Shown piece by piece: positions 16,805-24,584 of a stretch of DNA of 31,703 nt. The notes beneath the pieces were generated by a model. It saw only the letters and a program-made list of their open reading frames with translations. It made no database searches and was not told the DNA's origin. Both the position numbers and the translations under genes were made by a program. Numbering within the stretch: the first letter of the stretch is position 1; the number at the start of each line of letters is the position of its first letter. Source of the DNA: Thermoplasmata archaeon (lineage in GTDB: Archaea > Thermoplasmatota > Thermoplasmata > Thermoplasmatales > Thermoplasmataceae); contig JAKAAA010000003.1 of the NCBI GenBank assembly GCA_021797295.1, positions 1 through 31,703 of the forward strand, given 5' to 3'.

Positions 16805-17914
16805 TCACATCTTTTCCATTTTCTTTACTATTTCGGAGGCAAATTCAGAGCATTTTACAGGAGTTATATCCTGCCTGCCGGTCAGGTCTCTGGGAATCTT
16901 GCCGTTAAGGAATGCAGCAGAAATAGCTTTTTCCACTATATTTGCTGGAATCTCCCATCCTACATGCCGTAACATGGAGCATCCTGAAAGAATAAAAGAA
17001 AGCGGATCAGCAGCATCATATCCTGCTTCCAGCGGAGAAGACGATTGAACCGCCTCAAACAATGCACATTGATCTCCCATGCTTGCACCATACTCTATGT
17101 TGATGGCCCCTGTGAGAAAATCCAGTACAAATCTGCTGAGGACCGTATCCATCATGATTATATCCAGACTCTCCGGTTCCACCAGCAATTTTTTTATAAA
17201 CATCCTTGTTTTAATTATTTCATATTCAACGTTATCATATTTTTCAAGTTCATCATAACACCATTGCCCGAATTCTGGATTTTCACGGTCATCAACTATG
17301 GTGAGCTTTTTGCGGTTGTACTTCTTATAATAGTTAACAGCCTGTTTCACAACTTTCAGAGTTCTAAACTTGCTCTGGCTGAACATATATATTCCGGAAT
17401 CTGGTGTAATGGTCATATCATAATTATCTGATATGAACTTTATCAGGTCATCAGTACTTTCAGACGAGTGGTAAAAAACGTGGGTGCGGGCAAAAGAACT
17501 TCTTATTACGGTAATGTCAATTTTATCGAAGGATTTAACGAGAACATCCATTCCTGATATATATTTTACCATTCTTAAATTGGAATATAGATTCAATCTC
17601 CTTCTCAATATTGTATTTATATCGCGGTTATCGGGCATAAGATTCAGGGTTGATTTCATTATTATGGATATTTTCTGTATCTCTTTTATTGATTCATCCG
17701 GTATATAAGTCCCGTATTTTTCATAGGCATCATTGCCTATCAGGATTTTATGCCATTCAATAGATTTCTCGCCCCCGTAGGCAAGTTCTATAGCGCTGTT
17801 AATTACATCAATCATGGCTTTTGTAATCTCGGGCCCGATTCCGTCCCCCTCTATATACCCGATGGTCAGCATATCAGGAACAACCATTCCCGTATCTGTG
17901 AATTCAACATACAT
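16805..17914 (-). CDS. Diverged isocitrate/isopropylmalate dehydrogenase-like protein, active site eroded
   Basis: This 369-residue protein follows the beta-decarboxylating dehydrogenase fold from GYIEGDGIGPEI near the start to GWEIPANIVEKAI and VKCSEFASEI at the end. RRRLNLYSNLR keeps the substrate-arginine helix. Elsewhere key residues are missing. The RENTEDxYxG loop reads RSSFARTHVFYHS. The catalytic-lysine segment (normally HKxNIMK) reads VDDRENPEF. The metal-binding NGDYxSD region is not recognisable. The serine before the conserved Asn of RSLN is Asp98 (RDIN). It is probably a paralogue that no longer oxidises isocitrate. I prefer ATG 17914, 6 nt after a GGTG core; in-frame ATG 17938 is an alternative. 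The divergent neighbour is a fumarase/aspartase. Confidence 0.7.
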   Translation of the reverse strand: MYVEFTDTGMVVPDMLTIGYIEGDGIGPEITKAMIDVINSAIELAYGGEKSIEWHKILIGNDAYEKYGTYIPDESIKEIQKISIIMKSTLNLMPDNRDINTILRRRLNLYSNLRMVKYISGMDVLVKSFDKIDITVIRSSFARTHVFYHSSESTDDLIKFISDNYDMTITPDSGIYMFSQSKFRTLKVVKQAVNYYKKYNRKKLTIVDDRENPEFGQWCYDELEKYDNVEYEIIKTRMFIKKLLVEPESLDIIMMDTVLSRFVLDFLTGAINIEYGASMGDQCALFEAVQSSSPLEAGYDAADPLSFILSGCSMLRHVGWEIPANIVEKAISAAFLNGKIPRDLTGRQDITPVKCSEFASEIVKKMEKM

Positions 17915-17996
17915 TAAATGCACCATGCATATCAGCATATAATTTTTTTCAATGTTCAGATTAAAATATTTTTATACCAATGTAACATTATTAACT

Positions 17997-19364
17997 ATGA
18001 GAACAGAAACTGATGTAATTGGCGATGTCCAGATTGATGACAGCATTTATTATGGAATAAATACCCTCAGGGCCAAAAATAATTTTAACATATCAGGAAT
18101 AAAATCCCGTGACAGGGATCATATAAAGGCAATGGCTATAGTAAAAAAGGGAGCCGCCTATGCTAATTTTACCGGTGGGAAATTGAGCAAGGAACTCTAT
18201 GAAAGCATAAGCAAAGCATGTGACAGGCTCATTTCTGGGGAATTTGATGATCAGTTCGTTGTGGACGTTTTCCAGGCCGGAGCAGGTACTTCCTTCAATA
18301 TGAATACAAACGAGATACTTGCAAACCTAGTACTTGAATCTTTGAATCATAAAAAGGGGGAATACAAATATGTTCATCCGAACGATGTTATCAACATGAG
18401 CCAGTCTACCAATGATATTTACCCTACAATGATGCGTGTGAGCATTATGCTCAAATCCATGAAATTGATTGAAGCTGCAGGGGCACTGGTAAAATCATTG
18501 AAATCAAAATACAGGGAATTTGAAAAGATTTATAAAACCGGCAGAACACACCTTCAGGATGCCGTTAGAGTGACACTTGGAGATGAATTCAATGCATGGG
18601 CTTTCGCGGTGTCACGTGATTTAAATGAATTTAAATCATCACTGGATTACATACTGGAATTAAATATAGGGGGAACAGCAGTGGGCAACGGGGCAAATAC
18701 TCCTGAAAATTACAAGGAAAATGCCGTGAAGAAAATATCTGAGGAAACCGGTTTTAATTTCCGCCCGGGAGAAAATCTCATGGGCATAATGCAGTTCATG
18801 ACAGACTTTTCCAGGGTAATGAATTCCATGTCCAACATGGCACTAGATCTCAGCAAGATTTCCGATGATCTGAGGCTTCTGTATTCCGGGCCAGGAGCCG
18901 GACTCCATGAAATAGTATTACCGGCAGTCCAGCAGGGATCTTCTATCATGCCCGGCAAGATAAATCCATCCATAGCCGAGGCAATGAATATGATATGCCA
19001 TTCAATCACCGGGTCCCAGCAGGCCGTAAACCTTTCCGTGAAGGCAGGGCAACTGGAGCTCAATGTCATGATGCCACACATAGATTATGAGATATCAAAA
19101 TCTATAGAAAGGCTCGCAAACGGAATCAAAATGCTTGACGAGGAAGCCATCCAGGGCACACTACCGGATCGTAACAAGATAAAGGAAAACATGGAAAGGA
19201 GCTTCGGTTCGGCAGCATTGCTGAATCCATACCTGGGATACGATACCATGGCTAAAATAGTTGAAGAATCACTGGAAACTGGAAAAAGCATAAAAGAACT
19301 GGTCCTGAAAACCGGAAAAATAGACGAAAAGAAATATAATGAAATATTCAGCTTCATGAACTAA
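17997..19364 (+). CDS. Class II fumarase / aspartate ammonia-lyase family enzyme
   Basis: This 455-residue homotetrameric lyase family member is complete. Signatures are VFQAGAGTSFNMNTNEILAN, MSQSTNDIYPT, TGRTHLQDA at 181-189 and the superfamily loop GSSIMPGKIN at 314-323, whose serine is the catalytic base. Evidence on specificity is mixed. His185 in GRTH matches fumarases, whereas GAGTSFNMNTNE and STND look closer to aspartases (fumarases usually have SGTQSNMN and SSND). It may be the TCA-cycle fumarase or an aspartase. ATG 17997 was chosen because a TATA-like box (AAAATATTTTTATA) lies about 25 nt upstream and the sequence from MRTETDVIG is the family's usual beginning. An Lrp-type regulator lies convergently next door. 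Confidence 0.85.
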   Translation: MRTETDVIGDVQIDDSIYYGINTLRAKNNFNISGIKSRDRDHIKAMAIVKKGAAYANFTGGKLSKELYESISKACDRLISGEFDDQFVVDVFQAGAGTSFNMNTNEILANLVLESLNHKKGEYKYVHPNDVINMSQSTNDIYPTMMRVSIMLKSMKLIEAAGALVKSLKSKYREFEKIYKTGRTHLQDAVRVTLGDEFNAWAFAVSRDLNEFKSSLDYILELNIGGTAVGNGANTPENYKENAVKKISEETGFNFRPGENLMGIMQFMTDFSRVMNSMSNMALDLSKISDDLRLLYSGPGAGLHEIVLPAVQQGSSIMPGKINPSIAEAMNMICHSITGSQQAVNLSVKAGQLELNVMMPHIDYEISKSIERLANGIKMLDEEAIQGTLPDRNKIKENMERSFGSAALLNPYLGYDTMAKIVEESLETGKSIKELVLKTGKIDEKKYNEIFSFMN

Positions 19365-19430
19365 GCACATAAATGATTGAATAGATCAATATATTATTTT
19401 TTAAATTGCATTTATATACATAATAAATTT

Positions 19431-19970
19431 TTAAATTCCAACCCATGGATCCTTTTTAAAAGCTTTGGAAACAACCATGGTATCATATTTCACTATGCCA
19501 TCCTTTCTCGCCAGGCTGTCCTCAAATTCCTGGATGGTTTCAAGATTCAGGAAAAGCCCCTGAAGCAATAGCTGGTTCTGCCCCCTTCTCCTGTACAGTG
19601 AAAGTATATTGGGATTGGCGGCAAGTGATTCCGCAATAGCATCAAGTTTGTCACCCTCCGTATCTATTCTGATGCAAACCTTTATGCTGTTCTCTATGGC
19701 ATGCAGATCAACAAGTGCGGAAAAACCTGTGATAATTTTTCTCCTTACAAGTTCATTAATTCTTCTCCTGACTGTTGCCTCGCTTGTGTTCAGCATCTTG
19801 GCTATTTCAGCGTTGGACATCCTGGCATTATATCTGAGAAAGCACATAATTTCTTTATCAAGGTCATCAAATGGCAGAATAGACGGGTCTATATGCCCCC
19901 ATCTTACAGAAAGATCACACTCATAATTTTTACTATCCTCACTTCTCTTTGAACTATTTTCTTCCGTCAT
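19431..19970 (-). CDS. Lrp/AsnC-family transcriptional regulator
   Basis: This 179-residue regulator has an N-terminal tail of about 35 residues rich in Ser/Asp/Glu. A helix-turn-helix follows (LDKEIMCFLRYNARMSNAEI, then AKMLNTSEATVRRRINELVR). The C-terminal alpha-beta sandwich (VCIRIDTEGDKLDAIAESLA onwards) corresponds to the RAM ligand-binding/oligomerisation domain. Family members sense amino acids or report metabolic state and act as dimers or octamers. I prefer ATG 19970 to an upstream in-frame ATG at 20009. A TATA-like box (GTTATATATT, about 19990-19999) is at leaderless spacing from 19970, and the extension is not family-like. The neighbouring fumarase/aspartase could be a target if it handles aspartate. 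Confidence 0.88.
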   Translation of the reverse strand: MTEENSSKRSEDSKNYECDLSVRWGHIDPSILPFDDLDKEIMCFLRYNARMSNAEIAKMLNTSEATVRRRINELVRRKIITGFSALVDLHAIENSIKVCIRIDTEGDKLDAIAESLAANPNILSLYRRRGQNQLLLQGLFLNLETIQEFEDSLARKDGIVKYDTMVVSKAFKKDPWVGI

Positions 19971-20049
19971 AAAATAATATTTTAAAGCAATATATAACTC
20001 TTTCCACATATAAATTAAAATATAAAATTTAAGAATATCGAATTTAAAA

Positions 20050-20116
20050 CTTTATATGACTGCATTTGAATATATTGTACATGTTCAAAAATAGCATACT
20101 GGAAAATCATGGATAA
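20050..20116 (+). promoter_or_regulatory. TATA box and possible 11-codon leader ORF before e-MtaB
   Basis: CTTTATATGA (20050-20059) lies about 27 nt before an ATG at 20081. That ATG opens an 11-codon frame (MFKNSILENHG) ending at TAA 20114-20116. The real downstream gene starts at 20151 without an obvious Shine-Dalgarno site. Either the message has an unusually long leader with a mini-ORF, or a weaker promoter nearer 20126 is used. Confidence 0.3.
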
Positions 20117-20150
20117 AAATTGTTATTAACGTAATTGCAATTAAAAAAGC

Positions 20151-21353
20151 ATGAAAATTTATTTCGAATCTTACGGATGCACATTGCAGAAATCCGAATC
20201 TTCACTTTACCTTAATAAATTACTCCAGGACAAAGATAACCGGGTGGTTGACAATCCGGAGGATGCAGATATTAGCCTTATAGGAACATGCGTTGTAATA
20301 AAGCATACAGAGGATAAGATGGTAAAACGCATCTCAGCCCTGGAAAAAACTACTGGAAAAGTACAGGTACTTGGATGCCTGGCCACGGTTAATGGCAATA
20401 CAATAGAGTCAGAAAATATAGAGGTACTGAAACCACGTGAATTCAGAAGTTTTTATGAGGGAGCGCTCGACGATATTGAAATCAAATCAGATATATATGA
20501 TGGAATCCCCATAAATCAGGGATGCACCGGAAGCTGTAATTTCTGCATATCCCACATAGCCAGGGGTAGGCTCCTGTCCAGGCCTGTGGATAAAATAGTA
20601 AATCAGGTGAATATGGAGCTGGACAGAAATATCAGGGAAATAAGGATATCATCACTGGATACCGCTGCCTATGGCAAAGATATAGGTGTTGACCTGGCTG
20701 ATCTGGTGAACAAAATAACAGCTGTAAACCGTGATTTCTATCTCAGGGTAGGCATGCTTGAGCCACGGAATACATATGACATACTGGCAAAACTGGTTCC
20801 AGCATATAGTTCATCAAAAGTTTTCAAATTCCTGCATATTCCGGTACAGAGTGCGGACAATGCCGTACTGGATGCGATGAACAGGGAATATTCAATTGAG
20901 GAGGCTGAAGCCGTATGGGAAAAATTTACAGATACATATCCGGATATGTCAATAGCCACGGATATAATCCTTGGATACTATAATGATTCCCGGGATGGCT
21001 TTGAGAAAACCCTTAAATTCCTTGAGAAATATAGACCGGATATTATCAACGTTACCAGATTCTCACCCAGGCCGTACACAAAAGATTACAGCAAAACACC
21101 GCTGAATTCAAATCTCATGAAAGAATGGTCCAGGGAAATTATAGATCTTCATGCTACACAGATGGAGAAAAAACTTGATCGTTTTCTGGGAAAGGAGGAA
21201 AGGGTCATTGTAACGGAAGAAGGCAAAAATGGAACCATGGTCGCCCGTGATATAAATTACAGGCCTGTAGTATTGCAGGGAAATTATAAAAAATACTCCG
21301 AGGTTTACTGCAAAATTGTGGGCCATGGAGGCAATTATCTTATTGGGGAATAA
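20151..21353 (+). CDS. e-MtaB-type tRNA methylthiotransferase (radical SAM)
   Basis: This 400-residue MiaB-like enzyme would add a methylthio group to t6A37 (ms2t6A) in ANN-decoding tRNAs. The N-terminal methylthiotransferase domain holds the first [4Fe-4S] cluster at Cys10, Cys47 and Cys76 (SYGCTLQ, GTCVV, LGCLA). The radical SAM motif CTGSCNFC at Cys125, Cys129 and Cys132 holds the second. A TRAM-like RNA-binding domain forms the last 60 residues or so. SYGCTLQKSES is characteristic of the archaeal/eukaryal CDKAL1 branch rather than bacterial MiaB. Its 3' end overlaps the convergent dph2 gene by 19 bp. Confidence 0.92.
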   Translation: MKIYFESYGCTLQKSESSLYLNKLLQDKDNRVVDNPEDADISLIGTCVVIKHTEDKMVKRISALEKTTGKVQVLGCLATVNGNTIESENIEVLKPREFRSFYEGALDDIEIKSDIYDGIPINQGCTGSCNFCISHIARGRLLSRPVDKIVNQVNMELDRNIREIRISSLDTAAYGKDIGVDLADLVNKITAVNRDFYLRVGMLEPRNTYDILAKLVPAYSSSKVFKFLHIPVQSADNAVLDAMNREYSIEEAEAVWEKFTDTYPDMSIATDIILGYYNDSRDGFEKTLKFLEKYRPDIINVTRFSPRPYTKDYSKTPLNSNLMKEWSREIIDLHATQMEKKLDRFLGKEERVIVTEEGKNGTMVARDINYRPVVLQGNYKKYSEVYCKIVGHGGNYLIGE

Positions 21354-22339
21354 GAATCAACACCGACTATTTCATCCATTATATACCGGTCATTACTCTT
21401 AAAGCCAAAGATCTGTTCGAATTCTATGGGTGTCAGTACAGGTATGTTGAATTTTTCCCCATCATCTATGGAAACCCTTGGGCAACCTGTAAAAACCGCA
21501 GCATCACACATCAGATTCTCTATATCAACCGGGCTTATGTTGTCCGCAGTCACTATTATGGCATCCCTTCCCATATCCTTTATCTTGCTGTAAATGCTGT
21601 ATGCCAGCTTCTTCCTGTACTGCCCGATTTTTGTATCAATTATAACAGCAAATTTTCTGGCATCCATGGCCGGCTCTATCCTTGCATACCTTTTCCTGAG
21701 GAATTTATCTATATCTGGCTGTATGTTTCTCACCGATTTCTGGTTCAGGTCCAGTATGTAAACAGGTTTGTCCGTTGACAGCTGTGCACCGATCCCGTGG
21801 AAGAGACCGGTACTTACCAGAAGGTAGGCATCTACCTTGCCGGCTATGGAGTGTGCCGAACTGAAATTGCAGCCCAGAACCTGACCGGGATATTTCAACC
21901 TGCCGTCAACGCTGCCAATAAGAACACTGTAACCGAGCTTATCCAGTTTCTCCTTGACATATTGCATTTCCTTATAATACTGGACAGATGAAAGAAGACC
22001 TATATTTTTGATACCATCTTCCCCGAGCACGGAAAAAATATCATCATCCAATTCTATAGTCCTGTAATAATACTCTATGAAAATGACCGGTTTCGTATAT
22101 TTGATATTGGGAATTTCAGAATGGCCGAACTGGACAATACAGTCCACGTCCCTGTAAACCTCCATATTCCCGATATCACAGGCACCGTAAAATGACTGTG
22201 AACTAATAATCACCTTAAATTGTTCTGAAAATTTATTAAATAAATCGAAGGATTCCGGCTTTAAGCCATCCGGAATCTGAAGCAGTATTTTTTCTGCCTT
22301 ACGGTTCTTTAATTCCTTTATTGCCTCTTCTACATTCAT
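21335..22339 (-). CDS. dph2: Diphthamide biosynthesis enzyme Dph2
   Basis: This 334-residue protein catalyses the first step of diphthamide synthesis: transfer of the 3-amino-3-carboxypropyl group of SAM to the EF-2 histidine. It uses a non-classical radical SAM [4Fe-4S] cluster. The three cluster cysteines come from separate repeats, which I assign as Cys54 (FYGACDIG), Cys157 (VLGCNFS) and Cys286 (FTGCPRVSIDDG). This matches the known archaeal Dph2 arrangement of one Cys per domain. Its target is presumably His598 of the EF-2 encoded at 3312-5510. It starts 26 nt beyond the stop of the upstream flavoprotein gene on the same strand. Confidence 0.92.
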   Translation of the reverse strand: MNVEEAIKELKNRKAEKILLQIPDGLKPESFDLFNKFSEQFKVIISSQSFYGACDIGNMEVYRDVDCIVQFGHSEIPNIKYTKPVIFIEYYYRTIELDDDIFSVLGEDGIKNIGLLSSVQYYKEMQYVKEKLDKLGYSVLIGSVDGRLKYPGQVLGCNFSSAHSIAGKVDAYLLVSTGLFHGIGAQLSTDKPVYILDLNQKSVRNIQPDIDKFLRKRYARIEPAMDARKFAVIIDTKIGQYRKKLAYSIYSKIKDMGRDAIIVTADNISPVDIENLMCDAAVFTGCPRVSIDDGEKFNIPVLTPIEFEQIFGFKSNDRYIMDEIVGVDSYSPIR

Positions 22340-22364
22340 TTACAGCTTATCGTTTTATATCTAT

Positions 22365-23360
22365 TTAAATATTAAGACTTGAGCTATGTCCTCCGAAAAT
22401 TGTTGCATTCGGGGTTAAATACTTCTTTATGAAGTTTATGGCAACATAGGCGTTTCCCCCATCTATTGCTATTATTGGATGCACTGGCTCGCCCGGCATT
22501 GTAGCCACGTCTCCAACAGAGAATATACCCTCTATGTTTGTCTGGAACTCATCATTTACAAGTATATTTCTGCCATTTTTGCTCATCTCTATATTTACAG
22601 ATTTGAATATATTGGCCTTACCTACATGCCCAATTGCAACAATCAGGGAATCAATGTTTAACTTCTGTGTGCTCTTGTCCTGTACATTTGAAATGGATAT
22701 GCTTCTAACCCTATCATTACCAGATATTTCTGTTACTGAGCTATTCATCAGAAGCGATATTTCCTTGTTGTTCATTACACTGTCCAGGGTTTTTTCAGCC
22801 GCCTTGAACTTTTCGCTATGGTGAATGACATAGACCTTCTTTGCCGTCCCTACAAGCTCACTTGCGTAGTCAAGGGCAGAATCTCCACCACCCACTATGG
22901 CAACTACCTGATCCTTGAACCTGTTTATATCCTTCACAGTGTATTCGACACCGCGACCCTTGAATTCCTCCTCTCCGGGGCATCCAACTTTCCTGGGGGT
23001 GAAATCGCCTATGCCTGTGCACACCAGTACAGCCTTGCATGTGTATGCATTTTCACCGTTTACCTCTACGGTAAATTTACCGTCATCCGGTATTATGTCG
23101 GTTACCTTGCTGCTCAGCTTGATTTCGCCGTCGAATAATTTTGCCTGCTCATACATCCTATCCCTTAGTTCCGTGGCATTTATCCTTGGTATACCCTGAA
23201 CATCATAAACCATTTTCTCAGGATACAGTTCCGGTATCTGCCCACCTGTGTAATCAAGGGCTTCCAGGGTTACGCTTTTAATATCCCTGAGTCCTGCAAG
23301 AAACGTGGCAAAGAGTCCGGTTGGACCTGCTCCTATTATAACAAGATCGTAATCCTCCAT
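22365..23360 (-). CDS. Ferredoxin-NADP reductase-type flavoprotein (TrxR-like)
   Basis: This 331-residue two-domain FAD/NAD(P)H oxidoreductase resembles thioredoxin reductase but lacks its CxxC centre: the equivalent region reads VGGGDSALDYASEL. The N-terminal FAD site is LVIIGAGPTGLFATFLAG (about 5-22), the second dinucleotide fold starts near VVAIVGGGDSALD, and the FAD-closing motif is GIFSVGDVA. This pattern fits the YumC-type ferredoxin/flavodoxin-NADP reductases. It would shuttle electrons between NADP(H) and ferredoxin. Directly downstream on the same strand is dph2, whose Fe-S cluster needs reduction. A functional link is possible but only inferred. Confidence 0.88.
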   Translation of the reverse strand: MEDYDLVIIGAGPTGLFATFLAGLRDIKSVTLEALDYTGGQIPELYPEKMVYDVQGIPRINATELRDRMYEQAKLFDGEIKLSSKVTDIIPDDGKFTVEVNGENAYTCKAVLVCTGIGDFTPRKVGCPGEEEFKGRGVEYTVKDINRFKDQVVAIVGGGDSALDYASELVGTAKKVYVIHHSEKFKAAEKTLDSVMNNKEISLLMNSSVTEISGNDRVRSISISNVQDKSTQKLNIDSLIVAIGHVGKANIFKSVNIEMSKNGRNILVNDEFQTNIEGIFSVGDVATMPGEPVHPIIAIDGGNAYVAINFIKKYLTPNATIFGGHSSSLNI

Positions 23361-23421
23361 GCCACGATTATATATATGGGATACAAAAACTTTGGTATAG
23401 TCTAATTTGTTTTTCAGCCAC

Positions 23422-24171
23422 CTAGAATCTGTAAAGTGTGCTACCGAAATCCTGTGAGGCAGCCTCTATTGATATATACTTTTTATTCCTGTTGGAAAGG
23501 TATGCCTTAACCGTTTCCAGTGCAATATCGGGCGTATTATTTTTCTCACTGAGGTGGGTAAGTACAATTCTGGTATTGTCAGAAGCAGATTCATATATAG
23601 CCTCGGCGGTCTGCTCGTTTGAAAGATGCCCGTGATCGCTCCTTATCCTCATTTTGAGCATTTCTGTATATGGGCCAGTTCTGAGCATTTCCGGATCATG
23701 GTTTGCTTCGATAGCCATAATATCAGATCCCTGCATGGCATCAAGAAGTTCCCCGTTCATAATCCCGAGATCAGAAACCACCGAAATTTTTATTCCTCTA
23801 TTGCGTATCACATACACCACGGGGTCTACAGCATCATGGTTAACTGAAACCGGCATGATCGTGAAATTCCCTATTGCCACTTCGCCGTTTATGCCGTATC
23901 CCCTGTCCAATCTGATTTTATCAAGAGTTTTATTCCTGGAGTAAACGTCTGCCTTCAATTTTCTTGATATGGCCCTGGCACCGGATGAATGGTCAGAATG
24001 CTCATGGCTTATGAATATAGATTTTTCTAAATTTTCTATGCCCAGTTCGGAAGTTTTTTCGGAAAATTTTTTGAGGCTGATGCCGCAATCTATTATGATC
24101 AGATCATTTTCATCCCATATTATTGTTGAATTCCCCCGGCTTCCTGAAGAAAGCATATAGAAGTTAAGCAT
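23422..24171 (-). CDS. Metallo-beta-lactamase-fold hydrolase, WalJ/YycJ-like
   Basis: This 249-residue MBL-fold protein has the metal motif HEHSDHSSGA (HxHxDH) near residue 56. Further ligands are probably in VNHDAVDP, VSDLG, EANHD and SDHGHLSNEQ. The LSSGSRGNS start is characteristic of the YycJ/WalJ branch, some members of which act as 5'-3' DNA exonucleases. The beginning MLNFYMLSSGSRGNS matches the family with the chosen ATG 24171; an internal ATG at residue 6 is less likely. It appears to be transcribed alone. Confidence 0.85.
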   Translation of the reverse strand: MLNFYMLSSGSRGNSTIIWDENDLIIIDCGISLKKFSEKTSELGIENLEKSIFISHEHSDHSSGARAISRKLKADVYSRNKTLDKIRLDRGYGINGEVAIGNFTIMPVSVNHDAVDPVVYVIRNRGIKISVVSDLGIMNGELLDAMQGSDIMAIEANHDPEMLRTGPYTEMLKMRIRSDHGHLSNEQTAEAIYESASDNTRIVLTHLSEKNNTPDIALETVKAYLSNRNKKYISIEAASQDFGSTLYRF

Positions 24172-24234
24172 AAAAAGTAAATGCGCTTGCTGTATATTTT
24201 TTTATCCAATTTTATTTGTAATTATTGATTTAAT

Positions 24235-24262
24235 TATATTTATATATTTATATAAAATATAG
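24235..24262 (+). promoter_or_regulatory. Strong AT-rich promoter of the small winged-helix gene
   Basis: Overlapping TATA-like strings (TTATATTTATATATTTATAT and following A/T bases) precede ATG 24278. TTTATATAAA at 24247-24256 is centred about 26 nt before the ATG. The near-perfect box suggests strong, leaderless expression. Confidence 0.5.
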
Positions 24263-24277
24263 GATACGGCGATTTAA

Positions 24278-24493
24278 ATGGCAGAACTATCAGACAATGC
24301 AGAAAAAATTTACAATTCCTTAAAGGCACTTGGAGCTGTTTCAGAGGAGAAACTGAAAACAGCTGATGACATAATGAAAAAAGCATCATTGGGAAAGGGG
24401 CTCATCAATGCAGGACTCAAAGAATTGATGGACAAAAAAGTAGTTAAAAGAGTTGCCAGACAAAAAAGTGCCGGCTATTTTATTATAAAATGA
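24278..24493 (+). CDS. Small winged-helix DNA-binding protein
   Basis: This 71-residue basic protein (13 Lys, 2 Arg against 9 acidic residues) consists essentially of one winged helix: helix 1 NAEKIYNSLKALGAVSE, a middle helix TADDIMKKASLG, a recognition-like helix KGLINAGLKELMDKKVV, and a short wing KRVARQKSAGYFIIK. No sensor domain is present. The strong promoter, small size and positive charge are compatible with an abundant nucleoid-associated protein, but it could equally be a small transcription factor. I do not recognise a characterised orthologue. It is a monocistronic unit. Confidence 0.75.
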   Translation: MAELSDNAEKIYNSLKALGAVSEEKLKTADDIMKKASLGKGLINAGLKELMDKKVVKRVARQKSAGYFIIK

Positions 24494-24584
24494 ACGAATC
24501 CAGCCGGGGAATTCCGGATGAATACAGTATTTATTTTATAGTAATTGTGTGATAAAACTTATATAGTCACATTTCCTATATTAA

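Noticed and set aside
24508..24523. GC-rich imperfect palindrome around GGAATTCC after the small winged-helix gene
   Set aside because: Only the 8-bp GGAATTCC core is truly symmetric and there is no T run directly behind it, so neither a terminator nor an operator is supported.
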